A stretch of 64,000 bases of DNA from Oscheius onirici (GCA_932521025.1 OW051468.1:1488064-1552063), one strand, 5' to 3'; positions 1 through 16,059 are shown, counted from the first letter of the stretch. Notes: generated from the sequence alone by a model not told the origin. Program-made: numbers and translations.

Positions 1-106
1 CCAATTTCATGGAAACAAGCGGAATATCAGGAATGCTACAACAGCATGAAATTTTAAAACCAAATATTGTTACTGTATACTTTTAGAGCGGACATCAAGG
101 CCAGGT

Positions 107-541
107 ATGTTCGGATCCGGATACCGGATATCCGAAACCGGATAAATCCGGTACTTTTCGATCCGGAAATCCGATATCCGAAAATTATCCGGTCAAAATT
201 TCCGACCGGATATTTATCCGAAAAACCATCCGGTACGAAAACCATCCGATATCCGAAATCGGATATTTTTGGCCGGATAATTTCGATTAAATTTTTTGAA
301 ATTTCTACCTTGGAAACTAACGATTTCACCTTTGTTCTACTAGTTTAGATGCATTTATCGTATGTTCAGTCGATGTTTTTTCTTCATACCTATTTTTCTT
401 AGTTTTCTCATAGTCATGAACGGATTATCCGGTTTCGGATATCCGAAACCGGATAATCCGCTCTATTTTGGAAATCCGATATCCGATCGAACAAAAATTT
501 TCCGGATATCCGGTTGAAAAAATATTATCCGAACATCCCTG
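107..541. repeat. ATCCGG/CGGATAT-rich degenerate palindromic repeat block
   Basis: The block consists of short units such as ATCCGGATATCCGAAACCGG in both orientations, separated by AT-rich spacers (about 290-415 is less repetitive). The units are self-complementary, so both strands look alike and give chance open frames over 54-348. A related block with GCGGATGCGGAT units lies at 52990-53290 inside an RNF126 intron. I see no coding signal. It is probably a dispersed non-coding repeat. Confidence 0.7.
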
Positions 542-1362
542 ATCAATACCAAGTTTAAGGTCAGTAGTTTGTTGAGAAAATCTTCTTCGACATCAGAACG
601 TCCAATCCTATACTAGAGCATAGAATTCGCCTCCGATCTTTGCTGCCCTCTCTGGGGCCTGTAGTGCTCAAAAATATTCCCTGTACATGACCAAACGGCA
701 CGATAAAAACTACAATATTCGGTAGCATCACAGTTCAGGATTAGTAGATATAGGTGTTGCCAAATTGTCACCTTGCGTTCTTGTCGCTACGCAAAGTTGC
801 GTACGAAAAATAAAGTAGAAATTCGAATACATTGACTTGTTCTCGCGTACACAATTTCTCGTCAATTAAAATTACGTAAGGTGAAGATTTGACACGCACA
901 ATAAATTTGTAAAGGTTCAGTTCCTCTTTTCACGTCTTCTGTTAGTTCGGAAGTGGCCTGAAATCTTTCTCTTCCCTCGAGTTTTCTCTCTGCCCTCGGT
1001 CCCTCGATTCTTTCCTCTCATCATGCGACATATATCCGCTCGTTTAGACACACAACATGTGTCGCCAGGAGGGCGACGGGTAGCCATGACAACCCCCGGA
1101 AATCCGCCATCTAATCCGACAGCTTAGAAAGCCCTCTCTTCGATACTGTAATCTGTGGATTAGAAGATGTAAACATCAGCTCATTACAGAGAGAAAATAT
1201 CTCTCTCCGAAAAAAACCGGACTCTTGTCAAAAACAAGAGACCTTGTGAGGAATGACCTTGACGGTTCTTTTTTGGTTCCAAAGGAGAGAGTGAAACAGC
1301 TGAGAGAAGTGGTTTGGTCAATGGGTTGGAAAGGGGAAGGATTGAGTCTCTTTCTCCCTGTC
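542..1362. other. intergenic stretch, no gene seen
   Basis: No frame with splice-compatible coding signal was found here. The DNA is of mixed composition with a pyrimidine-rich part near 960-1020. Nothing else is supported. Confidence 0.4.
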
Positions 1363-1761
1363 CAGGCAAACCTGGCCCGAAATCAGGCCAGCTTCGGCCA
1401 GGTGCCAACTTTGCGGCGTGCTAAATAAATTCATTTCACATTTTTTCTGTCTTTTCTTGTTTAAAAAATACTTTGTAGGGTAAGATCTAACTATAACAAC
1501 AAAAAATTACGAGAAGACAACAAATCGACAATTTTCTGAAGATTTCAATGAAATTCTTGGAAAATCCGAAGGTTCTTCAATTTTCGTCGTCGGTTTTCTA
1601 TTTTCTCGAAATTTTTTTGATGTCATAATTAGATCTTACCCTACAAAATATTTTTAGACAAGAAAAATTGAAAATAAATGTGAAATAAATATTTTTAGCC
1701 CGCCGCAAAATTGACACCTCGCCGAAGCTGACTTGATTCTCGGCCAGGTTTGCCGTGCCTG
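1363..1761. mobile_element. long foldback (palindromic) MITE, copy 1
   Basis: The left half (AAACCTGGCCCGA, CAGCTTCGGCCAGGTG, ACTTTGCGGCGTGCTAAA, CATTTCACATTTTTTCTG, GTAGGGTAAGATCTAACTAT) is repeated as its reverse complement in the right half, so the whole element folds on itself around about 1560. It shares its outer 80-100 bases with the palindrome at 4322-4688. Possible flanking duplications CTCCCTGT and CTCCCAGT differ by one base. There is no transposase. It is probably a non-autonomous DNA transposon of the same family as copy 2. Confidence 0.75.
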
Positions 1762-2239
1762 CTCCCAGTCTCTCTTCCCCCTCCCTCCCAGTTCAGTTTT
1801 TAGTCCCTGACCAGAGAGTCATCCCTAGTTTGTACTCACCCAAATCCCTGCCAAATCTCTGGGTCGGATCAGTGGGATGATCGTAAACAACTCGGAGCGG
1901 AGACCTATGGGAGATGAGTAACGTAATTATCCTCCCTATAATTACAGTATCGGGTACAAAGCGGGGCCGAAACAGTGGGAGAACGGTAGGATAACTACTG
2001 GGAGGGGAGACTGTCAGAAAGTGACAGTCCATTAAAGTTTCCAGCGACTCTCTATTTACTAATGAGTAGTTTAAAGGCCTGCCCGCTTCTGGATATTGTC
2101 TGAACCCCCCTTTCTGCCCTAACAAAGAGGCCGCCCAGCACGCGGTGGTCGGCCCGAGAAAGTGCGTCTCATTCTCTCGGCGATTGAAAAATCGATTTTA
2201 CTGTTGTAAAGGACAGTCGGATTCCAGGCAAAAATGTTT
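1762..2239. other. intergenic stretch, no gene seen
   Basis: A 110-codon open frame on the minus strand lacks any recognisable domain and any splice partner. I treat the stretch as non-coding. Confidence 0.35.
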
Positions 2240-2325
2240 TTCATGTACAGGGATTGAACCCGACCTGTGCAGCTCCGCAGTCTATCACCTAACCGACTGC
2301 GCTATTCGCCGCAAGTCGCGTCGTT
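2240..2325 (-). pseudogene. tRNA-like relic with A and B box
   Basis: On the minus strand a polymerase III A-box-like TAGCGCAGTCGG is followed by a B-box-like GGGTTCAATCC at roughly tRNA spacing. Acceptor and anticodon stems do not close well, so a working tRNA is unlikely. Similar minus-strand relics occur near 15925, 33400 and 40930, which could mean a tRNA-derived SINE or simply decayed tRNA copies. Confidence 0.4.
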
Positions 2326-2894
2326 TTTTCTATCGGGTATTTCAGCGACCCGGTTTTGTGAACAAATTATAGATTATCGTTTTCTTGTTATGATCCAAGT
2401 AAAGCAGATTCAGAATTGTAGGGTGACACATATACAGAAGGGGGGACTACCCGTTGCCAAATTAAAAACAACCAATTGTGGAGTGGGAGTGGGGAATGAG
2501 AGAATATGAACAGAGGATGATCACAGATACATGGACACGGTTCTTCTTCAAAAAAAATATTGGGGATGATATTATGGAAAGGGAAAATGCTCATACAGTC
2601 TGAGATCCAGAATAAAGCCCAGACAGAGAGAGAGGTATGACAGTTGGGGTGCTTCTAGCGGATTCGGTTATATTCTTCAGAACTCAACTGGTGCCTCCTT
2701 TAGAAGGAGAGAGGGAGGATGAGTTTTGCAAGTGTGACGGTGACAGAGAGAGAGGCAAGAGAACAGAGATAGATCGAGTGTTGCGGTGTGTTGCGGTGGT
2801 GAACTTGAGGTGCAGATTCTGAAAACAAATCGTTGCGTTACAGTATCTGAATCTTTCATAGCCTGTGTGGACTGAATCTAGAGTCTGGCGAGTG

Positions 2895-2995
2895 GACTGG
2901 ACAGTCCTTTAAAAAGTTATTCGTTGTGGGACCCAATACTCGGTGAGTATTCAATGGGTCCCGCCGCGAACAAAAGTTTAAAGGACTATCCAAGT
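2895..2995. repeat. short inverted repeat around a GGGACCCA core
   Basis: The left arm (AGTCCTTTAAAAAGTTATTC, TGGGACCC) is mirrored by the right arm (GGGTCCCGCCGCGAAC, AAAGTTTAAAGGACTATCC). The arms are about 40 bases long with a 15-base loop. A shorter echo (CAGTCCTTTAAAAA then GGGTCCCG) lies at 11925-11975. It looks like a miniature foldback element. Confidence 0.6.
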
Positions 2996-3762
2996 TCATT
3001 TTACAGACACATGCACGGTGAAGAATCTTTCTAACGATCTGTGTGGATTCAACTTAAAAATCAGGGGAAAATCATTCGAAGAAGTCCAAGAATTCGTGTC
3101 TGGACCCAGAATGTCCTATTCCTCTCTCATGTTGTCCTTTTGATTAGAAAGGGTGTGGTCTTTTCAGGCCGGCCATAATTATAATTCCCCAGTCTAACGA
3201 TTATGGAAGGAGGCAAAAAGTGGATTGAATTGCTTTTTACAACTACAGCATACGGTCGTTTCGGGACCCAGGTTACGATAGCAGGAGTTAGAAGCAAAGC
3301 TGTATTTGGTGGTCACGCGTGTCTAGAGTTTTTAGGCGGTTCAGTCTCTATGTCCCTCTGTCCCATGTCACTTCCTATCCCTCTCAACAAGTAATAATCG
3401 TCCCCGTTCCCTTCCTCTCTCAACATGATTTATAGCCTCTCCTGCCGTCGCCCAGAACAAAAACACGCAGATTGTTATCTGGTATTTATTCTCGCATGGG
3501 ATAGTAATGGAACCTGTCCATGGTCCAATCTCGATTTGGCAAGCGGCCAAAGTTTTCCCAAATCCGCTTACTTTTATCAGACGCGGAGACAGTCCCGAGA
3601 CGACACGGACACATGTCAAAAATTTGGGGGGAACAGGTGTCTAAACTGACCCCCGAATGTCAATAGGCTTCCCCCCACAAACACGGGCACCCAATTGGCT
3701 CTCTGGGTCCAAATTGGACATCGTAAAAAAGAGGAGAAGACAAGGTCACTCACCTCCATCAC
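2996..3762. other. downstream flank of the MEC-8-like gene
   Basis: This stretch lies 3' of the stop codon of the minus-strand RNA-binding gene. A strong donor (GAG|GTGAGTG on the minus strand, exon end 3754) shows that the 3' UTR or an alternative end may continue into it. No further coding exon was recognised. Confidence 0.35.
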
Positions 3763-6700
3763 TCATCCATTAACATCGGCCATCTTGTTGCGAGCGTACT
3801 CGATTCTCAGGCCTCCTCGATCCGCCGACGAGACTTGAAAGCCTTGTAAACTCAGCATGGCTGAGGAGGCATGTCGCAGGTCAGTGTACTCGACAAAGGC
3901 CACGGAACTGCCATTTTTTGTGTGCATCCGGAGTCGGGTGAAGCCGGGAAAAGATTTGAAAATGTTCCTCAGATCGTCTTCTATGACTTGAGGAGAGAGA
4001 TTTGCCACGAAGAGCGTTGAGCAGGCTGCTTGTCCGGCACCGTTGGTTGGGGTTGCCGCAGCAGCAGCGGCAGCTGCTGCTGCGGCGTAGACGGCTGCAT
4101 GATGTTGGGGAATCTGGAAGAACTGGAATTAGTTTGAAGCGAATGAGAGAGAGGCAGAGAAAGAAATATTGGGAGACAGAGAGGCAGAGAGACAGAGTAA
4201 AAGATAAAAAGACGGAAACAGAGGAGCAACGGGACAGACAGACTGAGAGTCAAAGTCAGAGAGACAGAGGGACTAAGGGACAGAGTCAGAGTCAGAGAGA
4301 CTGGGAGACTGAGAGACAGAGCAGGGATGGCAAACCTGGCCGGCCAGGTCGGCCAGGTTGGACTTTGCGGCGGGCTAAAAAACATTCATTTCGCATTTTT
4401 TCTGTTTTTTTTTGTTTCCAAATACGCCCCCCGATTAGACTTAGTTTTGCCATCAGAAAAATTAGAAGAAAATCGAAAACTGACGACAAAAATAGAATAA
4501 AATGCGGTTTTCTTCAATTTTCATTGTCAGTTTTCGATTATCTTCCAATTTTTCTGATGGCAAAACTAAATCTAATCGGGGGACGTATTTGGAAACAAAA
4601 AAAATCCGAAAAAAATGCGAAATGAATTTTTTTAGATCGCTGCAAAATCCAACCTGGCCGACCTGGCCGGCCAGGTTTGCTATCCCTGGACAGAGACAGA
4701 CAGAACGACAGTGACTATTCCTACTGACTATTACTATTGTGTTCTCTTCCAAACAAACAGTAAACTCTCCAAAGGAACACTCAGTTCTTATCTCCCTCTC
4801 TCGCCCTGTCCTTTCAACAAACACGCACAATACTTCCATCCATAAATTTTCCCATCATCTCGCCCTTTGCCTTTCTCCCCCCGCCAAGGTCCTAGACAGA
4901 TACCCGACGCGTCAAGGTCTACCGCCCCCAAATAGTACAGAAAATCGAAAATTCTCCTACCTGCATGGCTGCTGCCGCTGGCAAGTAGGCGGCCTGTAGC
5001 GCCTGAGCATGACTCAGCTGTGGCAGTGCCGAAAGGGCCAAAAGTTGCTGCTGTTGATCGAAGAGAAGCTGATGTTGATCCAAAAGGACCTCATGTTGTA
5101 GCGGTGACAAAAATTGTGGAAGGGCACTGATCGGAGCCGTTGCCGTCATCGGAATATGGGGCGGTGGGCTCTGCTTCGGCCTGCTCACTTTTGTATTCGA
5201 TTTGGCCAATTCTAGTCTGAGAATCTGAAAATTGTGAATGTTTTTTGGCCTCAGAGTCAAAAATTGTACTGTTTTCAAGGTTTTTAGTGCCTGAGAAAAA
5301 TCTGAACCCAAGCGAACGTTGGCGGGAAAACTGAGGGAATTAGTGACAAGACTCTCTGGCCTTTAAAAATCGCAGAAATTGTCAAAACGGTCGAATAATA
5401 TCAGTTTTGGGTCCCGGTACGAATTGATTTTCACCAAAAGAGGTTAATCCAGTTATCGACACGAGTAGGCTAACTGTCTACACGCGGTACGGACTACACT
5501 CCATTTTTATCAACGAAGACGGCATTTTTCAATTTGTTGATGTTCTACAAAGTTGCAGAGGAGATCAAGAGCTACAACTTTGCAGAACATAAAAAGAGCA
5601 GAAAATGTCGTCTTCTGTCCGAAAAATACGCAATTGCGTTTGCGGATCCCAAGAACCAGGAAAAACTGTTTTTTTTTGTTAACTTATGAAAAAATGGCGC
5701 CTGTCACGATAAAATGACTATCTTTTTTTCGGGAAAAAATTAATCCAAAAACGGTTTTTTTCGCGCCCCTTCACCCAATCAAAACAGGTACGGGTGGAAA
5801 AGTAAGTGGTGACTACGACGCGCGGGCAAACAACTTGAGAAGAGGAAAGGGAGAAAACGCCAATCGAGTACCAATACTTGACGGAATTGATTGTAATCGC
5901 TTTGATTTATAGCCCCTATAAAAATTTTCTTATCGGGACGGAGCTATCAGAGAAAGGGTGGAGCAAGAGATGACTAGAAATTGGAATGTAAAAATTTTGA
6001 CGATGGATTCTTGAAAACGGGTTTTTTCGGGCCGAAAAAGTAATTTTTATAATTTTTGGCGTTCTGCAAAGTTGTAGAGCAGATCAAGGGCTACAACTTT
6101 GTAGAACATGGAAATTATTAAAAATGTCGCCTTCAGTCATAAAAAGTCATATACGTGATTGCGTAATTTTTTGAAAGAAAGGTTCAACGCTACTGTAACC
6201 TTTTTTTAATTTATTTTCAGTAAAAAAGGGTCTAGATGGTACTGTATGGTATGAAAAAAAAGAGTCAAAAAATGGCGGGAAATAAAGAGGACTAGGGCAA
6301 GTGATCAGCTGCTGCCGCACGGAATTATGGATTTTCAAATCGGGGAAAATGGCGGGAAGATTTAAAAATGTTGTTTGGAGCAGTTTTTAGAAAGGTTTTT
6401 AAACCCAAGGAACTTGAGTGGTTTAATGGGCAAGAAAAAGCATAAAATTCTCCAAAAAAAAATTTTGAACAAACCTGTGCACAATCTGGATCAAATCGGA
6501 CTCCTTGGAGCTGTTTCCTCGCCTCATCGGCATCTTGTTTCGTCTGGAAGGTCACAAAACCGACGGGAGACGTCGGCTTGCCGCCCTTTGCCGTCATTTT
6601 GAGTAAACTGGACTCATAGCCACGATAAGCCCGAAAAAGGAGATAGAGCTCCCTCGGTTTGGCGTCCATCGGCAGTCCACTGACAAAAAGTGTCCTGACT

Positions 6701-6942
6701 GAATTTGGACTGGCAGCTGTGCTGTCTGTGCTGACGCTGTTCAGCGATTCCATGGAGATGGCGGAGACCATCTTGCCGCCACACTCCATGCCGGGCAGGT
6801 AAGGCTGAACTGGGGGGCCGCACGCGCCGCCCCTGCGCGGCGACCAAGACCTCCGCCCATTATTGGCCATGGCGCGCGCTTCCGTCGTCATGGGAACCAG
6901 GAGGGAGTCTGCAGAAGTCTCCTCTAATGGGGTGGCTGTCAT
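3763..6942 (-). CDS. mec-8: MEC-8/RBPMS-family RNA-binding protein, two RRMs
   Basis: Coding exons on the minus strand are 6942-6475, 5224-4961 and 4113-3763, all phase 0, giving 360 residues. RRM1 spans about residues 83-168 (TLFVSGLP as RNP2-like, GFVTFQTK as RNP1-like) and continues over the exon 1/2 junction into [11 protein letters not shown], the RBPMS/couch potato hallmark. RRM2 is at about 275-356 ([17 protein letters not shown]). The linker holds Gln/Leu-rich sequence and a run of eleven alanines. Two RRMs fit C. elegans MEC-8, a nuclear regulator of alternative splicing, rather than vertebrate RBPMS, which has one; function is inferred from that family. The start ATG lies directly after a CTCGCTCCAG acceptor, so it may be trans-spliced or follow a 5' UTR intron. 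Long introns carry repeats. Confidence 0.92.
4322..4688. mobile_element. long foldback MITE with hAT-like ends, copy 2
   Basis: This 367-bp near-perfect palindrome lies in MEC-8 intron 2. It begins CAGGGATGGCAAACCTGG and ends with the near-exact reverse complement, and the centre is TTTTCTTCAATTTTC. GACAGAG flanks both ends (4315-4321 and 4689-4695), although the surrounding DNA is GACAGA-rich, which weakens that as a target duplication. CAGGG.. ends and short direct repeats resemble hAT-type non-autonomous elements. Open frames on both strands here are products of the palindrome, not genes. Confidence 0.8.
5497..5662. repeat. intronic palindromic repeat, copy 1
   Basis: ATGTTCTACAAAGTTGCAGA and its reverse complement flank GGAGATCAAGAGC, followed by AAATGTCGTCTTCTGTCCGA and ACGCAATTGCG. 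The same arrangement recurs at 6040-6170 in the same MEC-8 intron. No coding content was seen. Confidence 0.6.
6040..6170. repeat. intronic palindromic repeat, copy 2
   Basis: GTTCTGCAAAGTTGTAGAGC, GATCAAGGGC and TACAACTTTGTAGAACAT form a hairpin, followed by AAATGTCGCCTTCAGTC and ACGTGATTGCG. It matches the copy at 5497-5662 in order and orientation with scattered substitutions, so the two are diverged copies of one element. Confidence 0.6.
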
Positions 6943-7044
6943 CTGGAGCGAGTGACACGTACCGGAAGAGAGCAATAGAGACAGAGATAAGCGCCGAGAG
7001 AGACTGAGGAACGGCTGAAAAAGCGACGCGTCAACAGTCTTCAA

Positions 7045-8620
<1,576 letters not shown>

Positions 8621-10053
8621 CAGTTAATCCACACCAATGTTTCAAGCTGTCAGAAGTATTTTCGCGCTGGTCGAGAGCCCTTTCAGTCTTTTCTAATGGA
8701 CCCAAGGGTTTCCAAGAACTGTACCAAACACCGCTATGGATTCAAGAAAGTGCCCTCGGAGCCGGGAAGACCGAGCATGACATGACCATCTTTCGATAGC
8801 TGCTTGGCAAGTGGCGGATTCACTAGCTAGCTGTCACTTTGCAGGCTCTCTTCCAAGACAAAATTTGGACTGTAGACTTACTGTCAGCATTGTCAGACTG
8901 TCCCTGGTAGAAAAATTCAACGCTGACTTGGTAGGAAGAGAGAGCTGGAGAGCTGACGACCTTCTTAGGCGAGAGACGAGGCTTGACTGACTCTGGACGA
9001 AGCGAACTCTTGACAAGTTTTCGACAAGTCTTAGAGTTGACAAGTTCTGACAAGATATTTTAAGCAGACTAGTGTGGACTCGTTTTTAGCTGGAAGAAGG
9101 ACAGGGACAGAGAGACTGTTTTCTCCCTATCGGCATGCTACAGTATTCCCCGTCTATTTCTGTCTCTCTATCCAATCAACAGAATCCTTTCAATTCTGAA
9201 GCCCTTCTCATCTGTCCGATCGCTTCCTACTACCCGGCACTGAATATGCCTCATCATCTCCAGTAGCCAGGCAACACCTCACGGATCAATGCCCAGGGAT
9301 GACCCTGTCTCGCCGCTATAGTATCCTTCCAGAAAGAGAGATAACACCGTGGTCAAGGTCCTCCTCTCGCGTGACAACAATCCGACTCATCTTCTTCTAT
9401 GCATAGGCAGAGGACATCTCTATGCATAGACGGATACAACTGGGACAGATGTGTCGGTTCGGGGTCGAGAGAAAGGAAGTGGAACAAAAGGACTGCTGGT
9501 TGTTTGGCTGCCGGACAATTGGGTTTAGGGAGTGGTACAAAGGTAATTGGTGACAATTGCTGGCTTTGCTGTTGAATGAGTTCATAGAGTCTAAGGTTTG
9601 GGAGAGATACAACTGGAGGGGTTCAATCTTGGATCAAAAAGTTTAGTATGTCTCTCACTCGGTTAGATTGATATGGTCGGAGACACTTATCTGAGAAGCG
9701 TAGACGTGTGATGACTATCGTGTGCGATTAGTGAGTACAAGAAAATGGAAAAACACGATAGAACTGGGAACAAAGAGAATTGAATTGGGCGCGCAGCCGC
9801 GGGAACACGGTAGACAAGAATTGGCGGGATGTTTGAATGGGAATCCCAACAAATAGCGTGGGCGATTGGAGAGTATAAGGGTAAGAAAAAACATCAAAAA
9901 TTGTATTAAAGTGCGCAGAGAACTGAGAATTTATGGTGGTCAGAGATCTCTCTACTACTAAAGCGCAAAGATGTCTGTGGTGGACTGTTTATTTGTGTTT
10001 GTCCGAGACCTCAAATGGTCGCGACAAGTCAGAAATTGTCAAGATAAGATAAT
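8621..10053. other. intergenic stretch, no gene seen
   Basis: No domain or spliced coding model was found. A small perfect-looking inverted pair around CTATGCATAG lies at 9394-9430. The rest is of mixed composition. Confidence 0.35.
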
Positions 10054-10241
10054 TATAGTCTGCAAAATGTAGAGAGCATTTTTTGAACTGGCCCGCGCTT
10101 TCTTCACGGAGCAATTTTCAAATCATATTGGCGGGAATTTAGCTGCGTAGCACGTTACAGCATGTAAATGTTGGATACTCAGCCAATGAAAAAGCGCGGG
10201 CCAATTCGAATAATGCTCTCTATTTTTTGAACAGACTATAG
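10054..10241. mobile_element. about 190-bp palindromic MITE
   Basis: TATAGTCTGCAAAATGTAGA, GAGCATTTTTTGAACTGGCC and CGCGCTTT on the left are mirrored on the right by AAAGCGCGGGCCAATTCGAA, TAATGCTCTCTATTTTTTGA and ACAGACTATA. The arms are about 50-60 bases. The middle includes a copy of the TTGGATACTCAGCCAA motif found elsewhere in the window. No open frame for a transposase is present. Confidence 0.7.
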
Positions 10242-10301
10242 CTTTGAGTGAGAACGAAAAATGCATAAAAAGTTGGGTTTTGTCAAAGAATTACATTTAT
10301 T

Positions 10302-10543
10302 CACAAGTTCACGCCCCTGGCGAGTGTGGATCTCAGAGTTTTCCATTCGGCTGACGTCCGGTGCCACCAGTCTGTTCCAGCCACTGAGCAAGTATCTTCT
10401 ACCCACTTTTGTCGTTGTCCGCCTCTTGTTCTTTTTCCTTCGAGTGGTGTCCATTCGGTGGTTGTTCTCGTCCATCGGGTTCCTTCCATTTTGGCAATCT
10501 TCTCAGTCAAAGAATTAGTCAATTTGTATGGAAATCTAGACAT
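10302..10543 (-). mobile_element. non-LTR (RTE-like) reverse transcriptase C-terminal relic
   Basis: The minus-strand frame of about 80 residues contains RWTRTTTEWTPLEGKR, RTRGGQRQKWVEDT, AGTDWWHR and SAEWKTLRSTLARG. This spacing of RW..TEW.P..GKR..G.. and a closing AGTDW..EW is typical of the extreme C-terminus of invertebrate RTE-type endonuclease-reverse transcriptases. No reverse transcriptase core (FADD) or endonuclease was found nearby, and upstream frames are broken, so it is a 5'-truncated dead copy. This is judged by pattern memory only. Confidence 0.5.
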
Positions 10544-11416
10544 AATTTATTTCGTACTTCTGAGCCAGGGCAGCGACAGTCGTCTTAGGATGGTTCACGT
10601 TAATTTGTTCCCAAGTCTATGTATGTGTCCGAATTCCTCCCTTTTCAAGTACTCCAGGCTTCGGCGACCTAAACTGGTGATGTCCTCCTGTCCGCAGCAG
10701 AGATCTTCCTCTGAAATGGAGACCGAAGCAGCCGATTTTTTCAATTCGAGAGCAGTTTCAAGTTTCAAGTTTATTCGCTGTATCAAGTCTATATTCGACA
10801 AGAGCGGCTCTTCAGACAGACCATGGCGGTGCTGTAAATTCCTCGGAGACCAGTAAGGGTGAGATCAGAGTCGGAAGACGGGTCATCATGGGAGGATCGG
10901 AAGTAGACCACCATTACAACAGATCCTGTACAACCGTCACCAATTGCTTCTGTCATCTTTGTCGAAGAGGTCGTCCGGTGGAATCGAGTGACAGCGCTAA
11001 AATTGGTAGTTCGCATATTTTCCCAGTAACGAAAAGCTTCCACGCTGTATTGATTTCTTCAAATCTCTCAAGGCCTGATCCTTTGTAGAAGAATGGACAA
11101 ATTGAAGGCAGGGCGGGTCGATGACGAGGGGACGAGTGTTTCTTGTATTCTGCAGTAACTAGATTTGGCTGTCTAACAATAAGGCAGCCTTCGTTGCCTG
11201 TAAACGAAATCTAGATGCTGTAGCTCGCCCTATTTCCTTCCCCATACCGTAAAAAAGTCCGATAAAATATTTACAAATTGACTGGGTAACAATAAGAATA
11301 AGTTAGTTTTTAGGGCGGAAGGTCGCTAAAATATCACAATTGAACGTAGAAAAGGGATTGTTACAAAAAAGGGGGCACAACCTGAAAAAGACTATACATA
11401 ATTGAGAGGGGATGAT
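10544..11416. other. intergenic stretch downstream of the AP-1 gamma gene
   Basis: Open frames of 66-176 codons on both strands show no recognisable domain. They may include diverged retrotransposon DNA adjoining the relic at 10302-10543. No gene is supported. Confidence 0.35.
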
Positions 11417-14988
<3,572 letters not shown>

Positions 14989-15234
14989 CTTGTTGGCTGC
15001 CTTCCTAAAATATTATATTCGGGATTTTTCGTGTACAAAAAGAGCTAAAATCGAAACAAGAAGGCCATAATTATGGTGAATTGGTGGCTGACATGGAATG
15101 CCGTGAAGGCAGGTACGTGGATTGTCGTGAGAGGGAAAGCAACCTGCTTACCGTCTCGTTTATATCGAGAGAAGAAAAAATGTTGAAAAGGAGTAACTGA
15201 ATGAATTAACAATCTGTTCTATTGAAAGTTCTTT

Positions 15235-15600
15235 ATGGTGTGATTATCTCAGACTGGATGTCGCCGATTTTGTCGTACTGAGCTAAAAAAAAATACCTAA
15301 AATTTGCTTAAGAAATTACTACAAAAAAACTAGCCTGGACTTCTTCAGCAGCACTCGGGCAAAAATAGCCAAGTTGGGCAATTTCGTCCCGGGTTCTGAA
15401 ATTCTGCGAAAACGCCACAAACAGCACTTTGTGCAGGTCGAGAAGCGCCGTTTTCACTTACCTGCCCACCAGCTCGTAAAGCACGAAGCCTGTTTGCTTG
15501 CATCTGAACTGACTTCAGCTCAGTCTCTCTGTCCCTCTATCTCTCTCACTCTCTGACTTTTTGGCTCTCAGTCTCTCAGTCTTTGACTCTCGGGCTATCT
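15235..15600 (-). pseudogene. duplicated exon-like fragment, copy 1 (unassigned)
   Basis: On the minus strand a coding-like frame reads FVLYELVGR, a GTAAGT..TTTCAG intron of about 75 bases, then TRDEIAQLGYFCPSAAEEV, a second gap, and QYDKIGDIQSEIITP before a stop. I do not recognise the protein. The fragment has no upstream exons or start that I can find, and it lies about 245 bases upstream of the AP-1 gamma start. It is repeated with decay at 16060-16420. It may be a fragment of a gene, or the last exons of a gene whose 5' part is lost. Confidence 0.35.
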
Positions 15601-15620
15601 GATTCTCTGCTTCACTCTCT
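15520..15620. repeat. CT-rich degenerate simple repeat (CTCTCTGACT)
   Basis: Imperfect repeats of CTCTCTGACTCT-like units, a short version of the tract at 16325-16690, and part of the duplicated segment. Confidence 0.7.
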
Positions 15621-15924
15621 GTTCTTTATGATGTGACCAGGCAGCTTTTATTGCTTGTGTTTTCTTCTTTACTTCTGATCCCTTCCCCAGTCAACCGATC
15701 TCTTCTGATCCTGCCATGTCTTCTTCCTTCCCTAATCAATCGGACCTTTTTCATTCTTTCCCAGTGTTCTCATCCCCCTCCCAAAAACCGCTACGAATTC
15801 TCGTATTTTCTGGCCATACGATCCCTCTCTGATCTTATATAGATCATCCGATCCCTTCTTATCCCCTAGCGGTTACCCTGACTCGATTTCCGACTCAAAC
15901 CAATTTAGCAAAAATATTTGGCGA
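15620..15924. other. spacer between the duplicated fragments
   Basis: Pyrimidine-rich DNA with no recognisable gene. Confidence 0.4.
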
Positions 15925-15990
15925 GGAGAGGAGTCGAACCCGGGTCGTCTGGTGAAGACGGCGACTCTTAACAATACACCAAAATTTGAG
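15925..15990 (-). pseudogene. tRNA-Glu-like relic
   Basis: On the minus strand GGTGTATTGTTAAGAGTCGC, CGTCTTCACC and GACCCGGGTTCGACTCC resemble the D, anticodon (UUC) and T arms of tRNA-Glu. Acceptor and T stems do not pair, so it is probably a dead copy. Confidence 0.45.
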
Positions 15991-16059
15991 GTCCCGGAGA
16001 AACAAACAAACATCCAAACAGAGTCCACGACAGACACCATTGCGCTTTAGATAGTTTAG

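Noticed and set aside
4002-4625. 207-codon plus-strand frame rich in Arg, Gln and Asp
   Set aside because: It is antisense to a MEC-8 exon, then a GACAGA-rich repeat, then the palindromic MITE; no domain.
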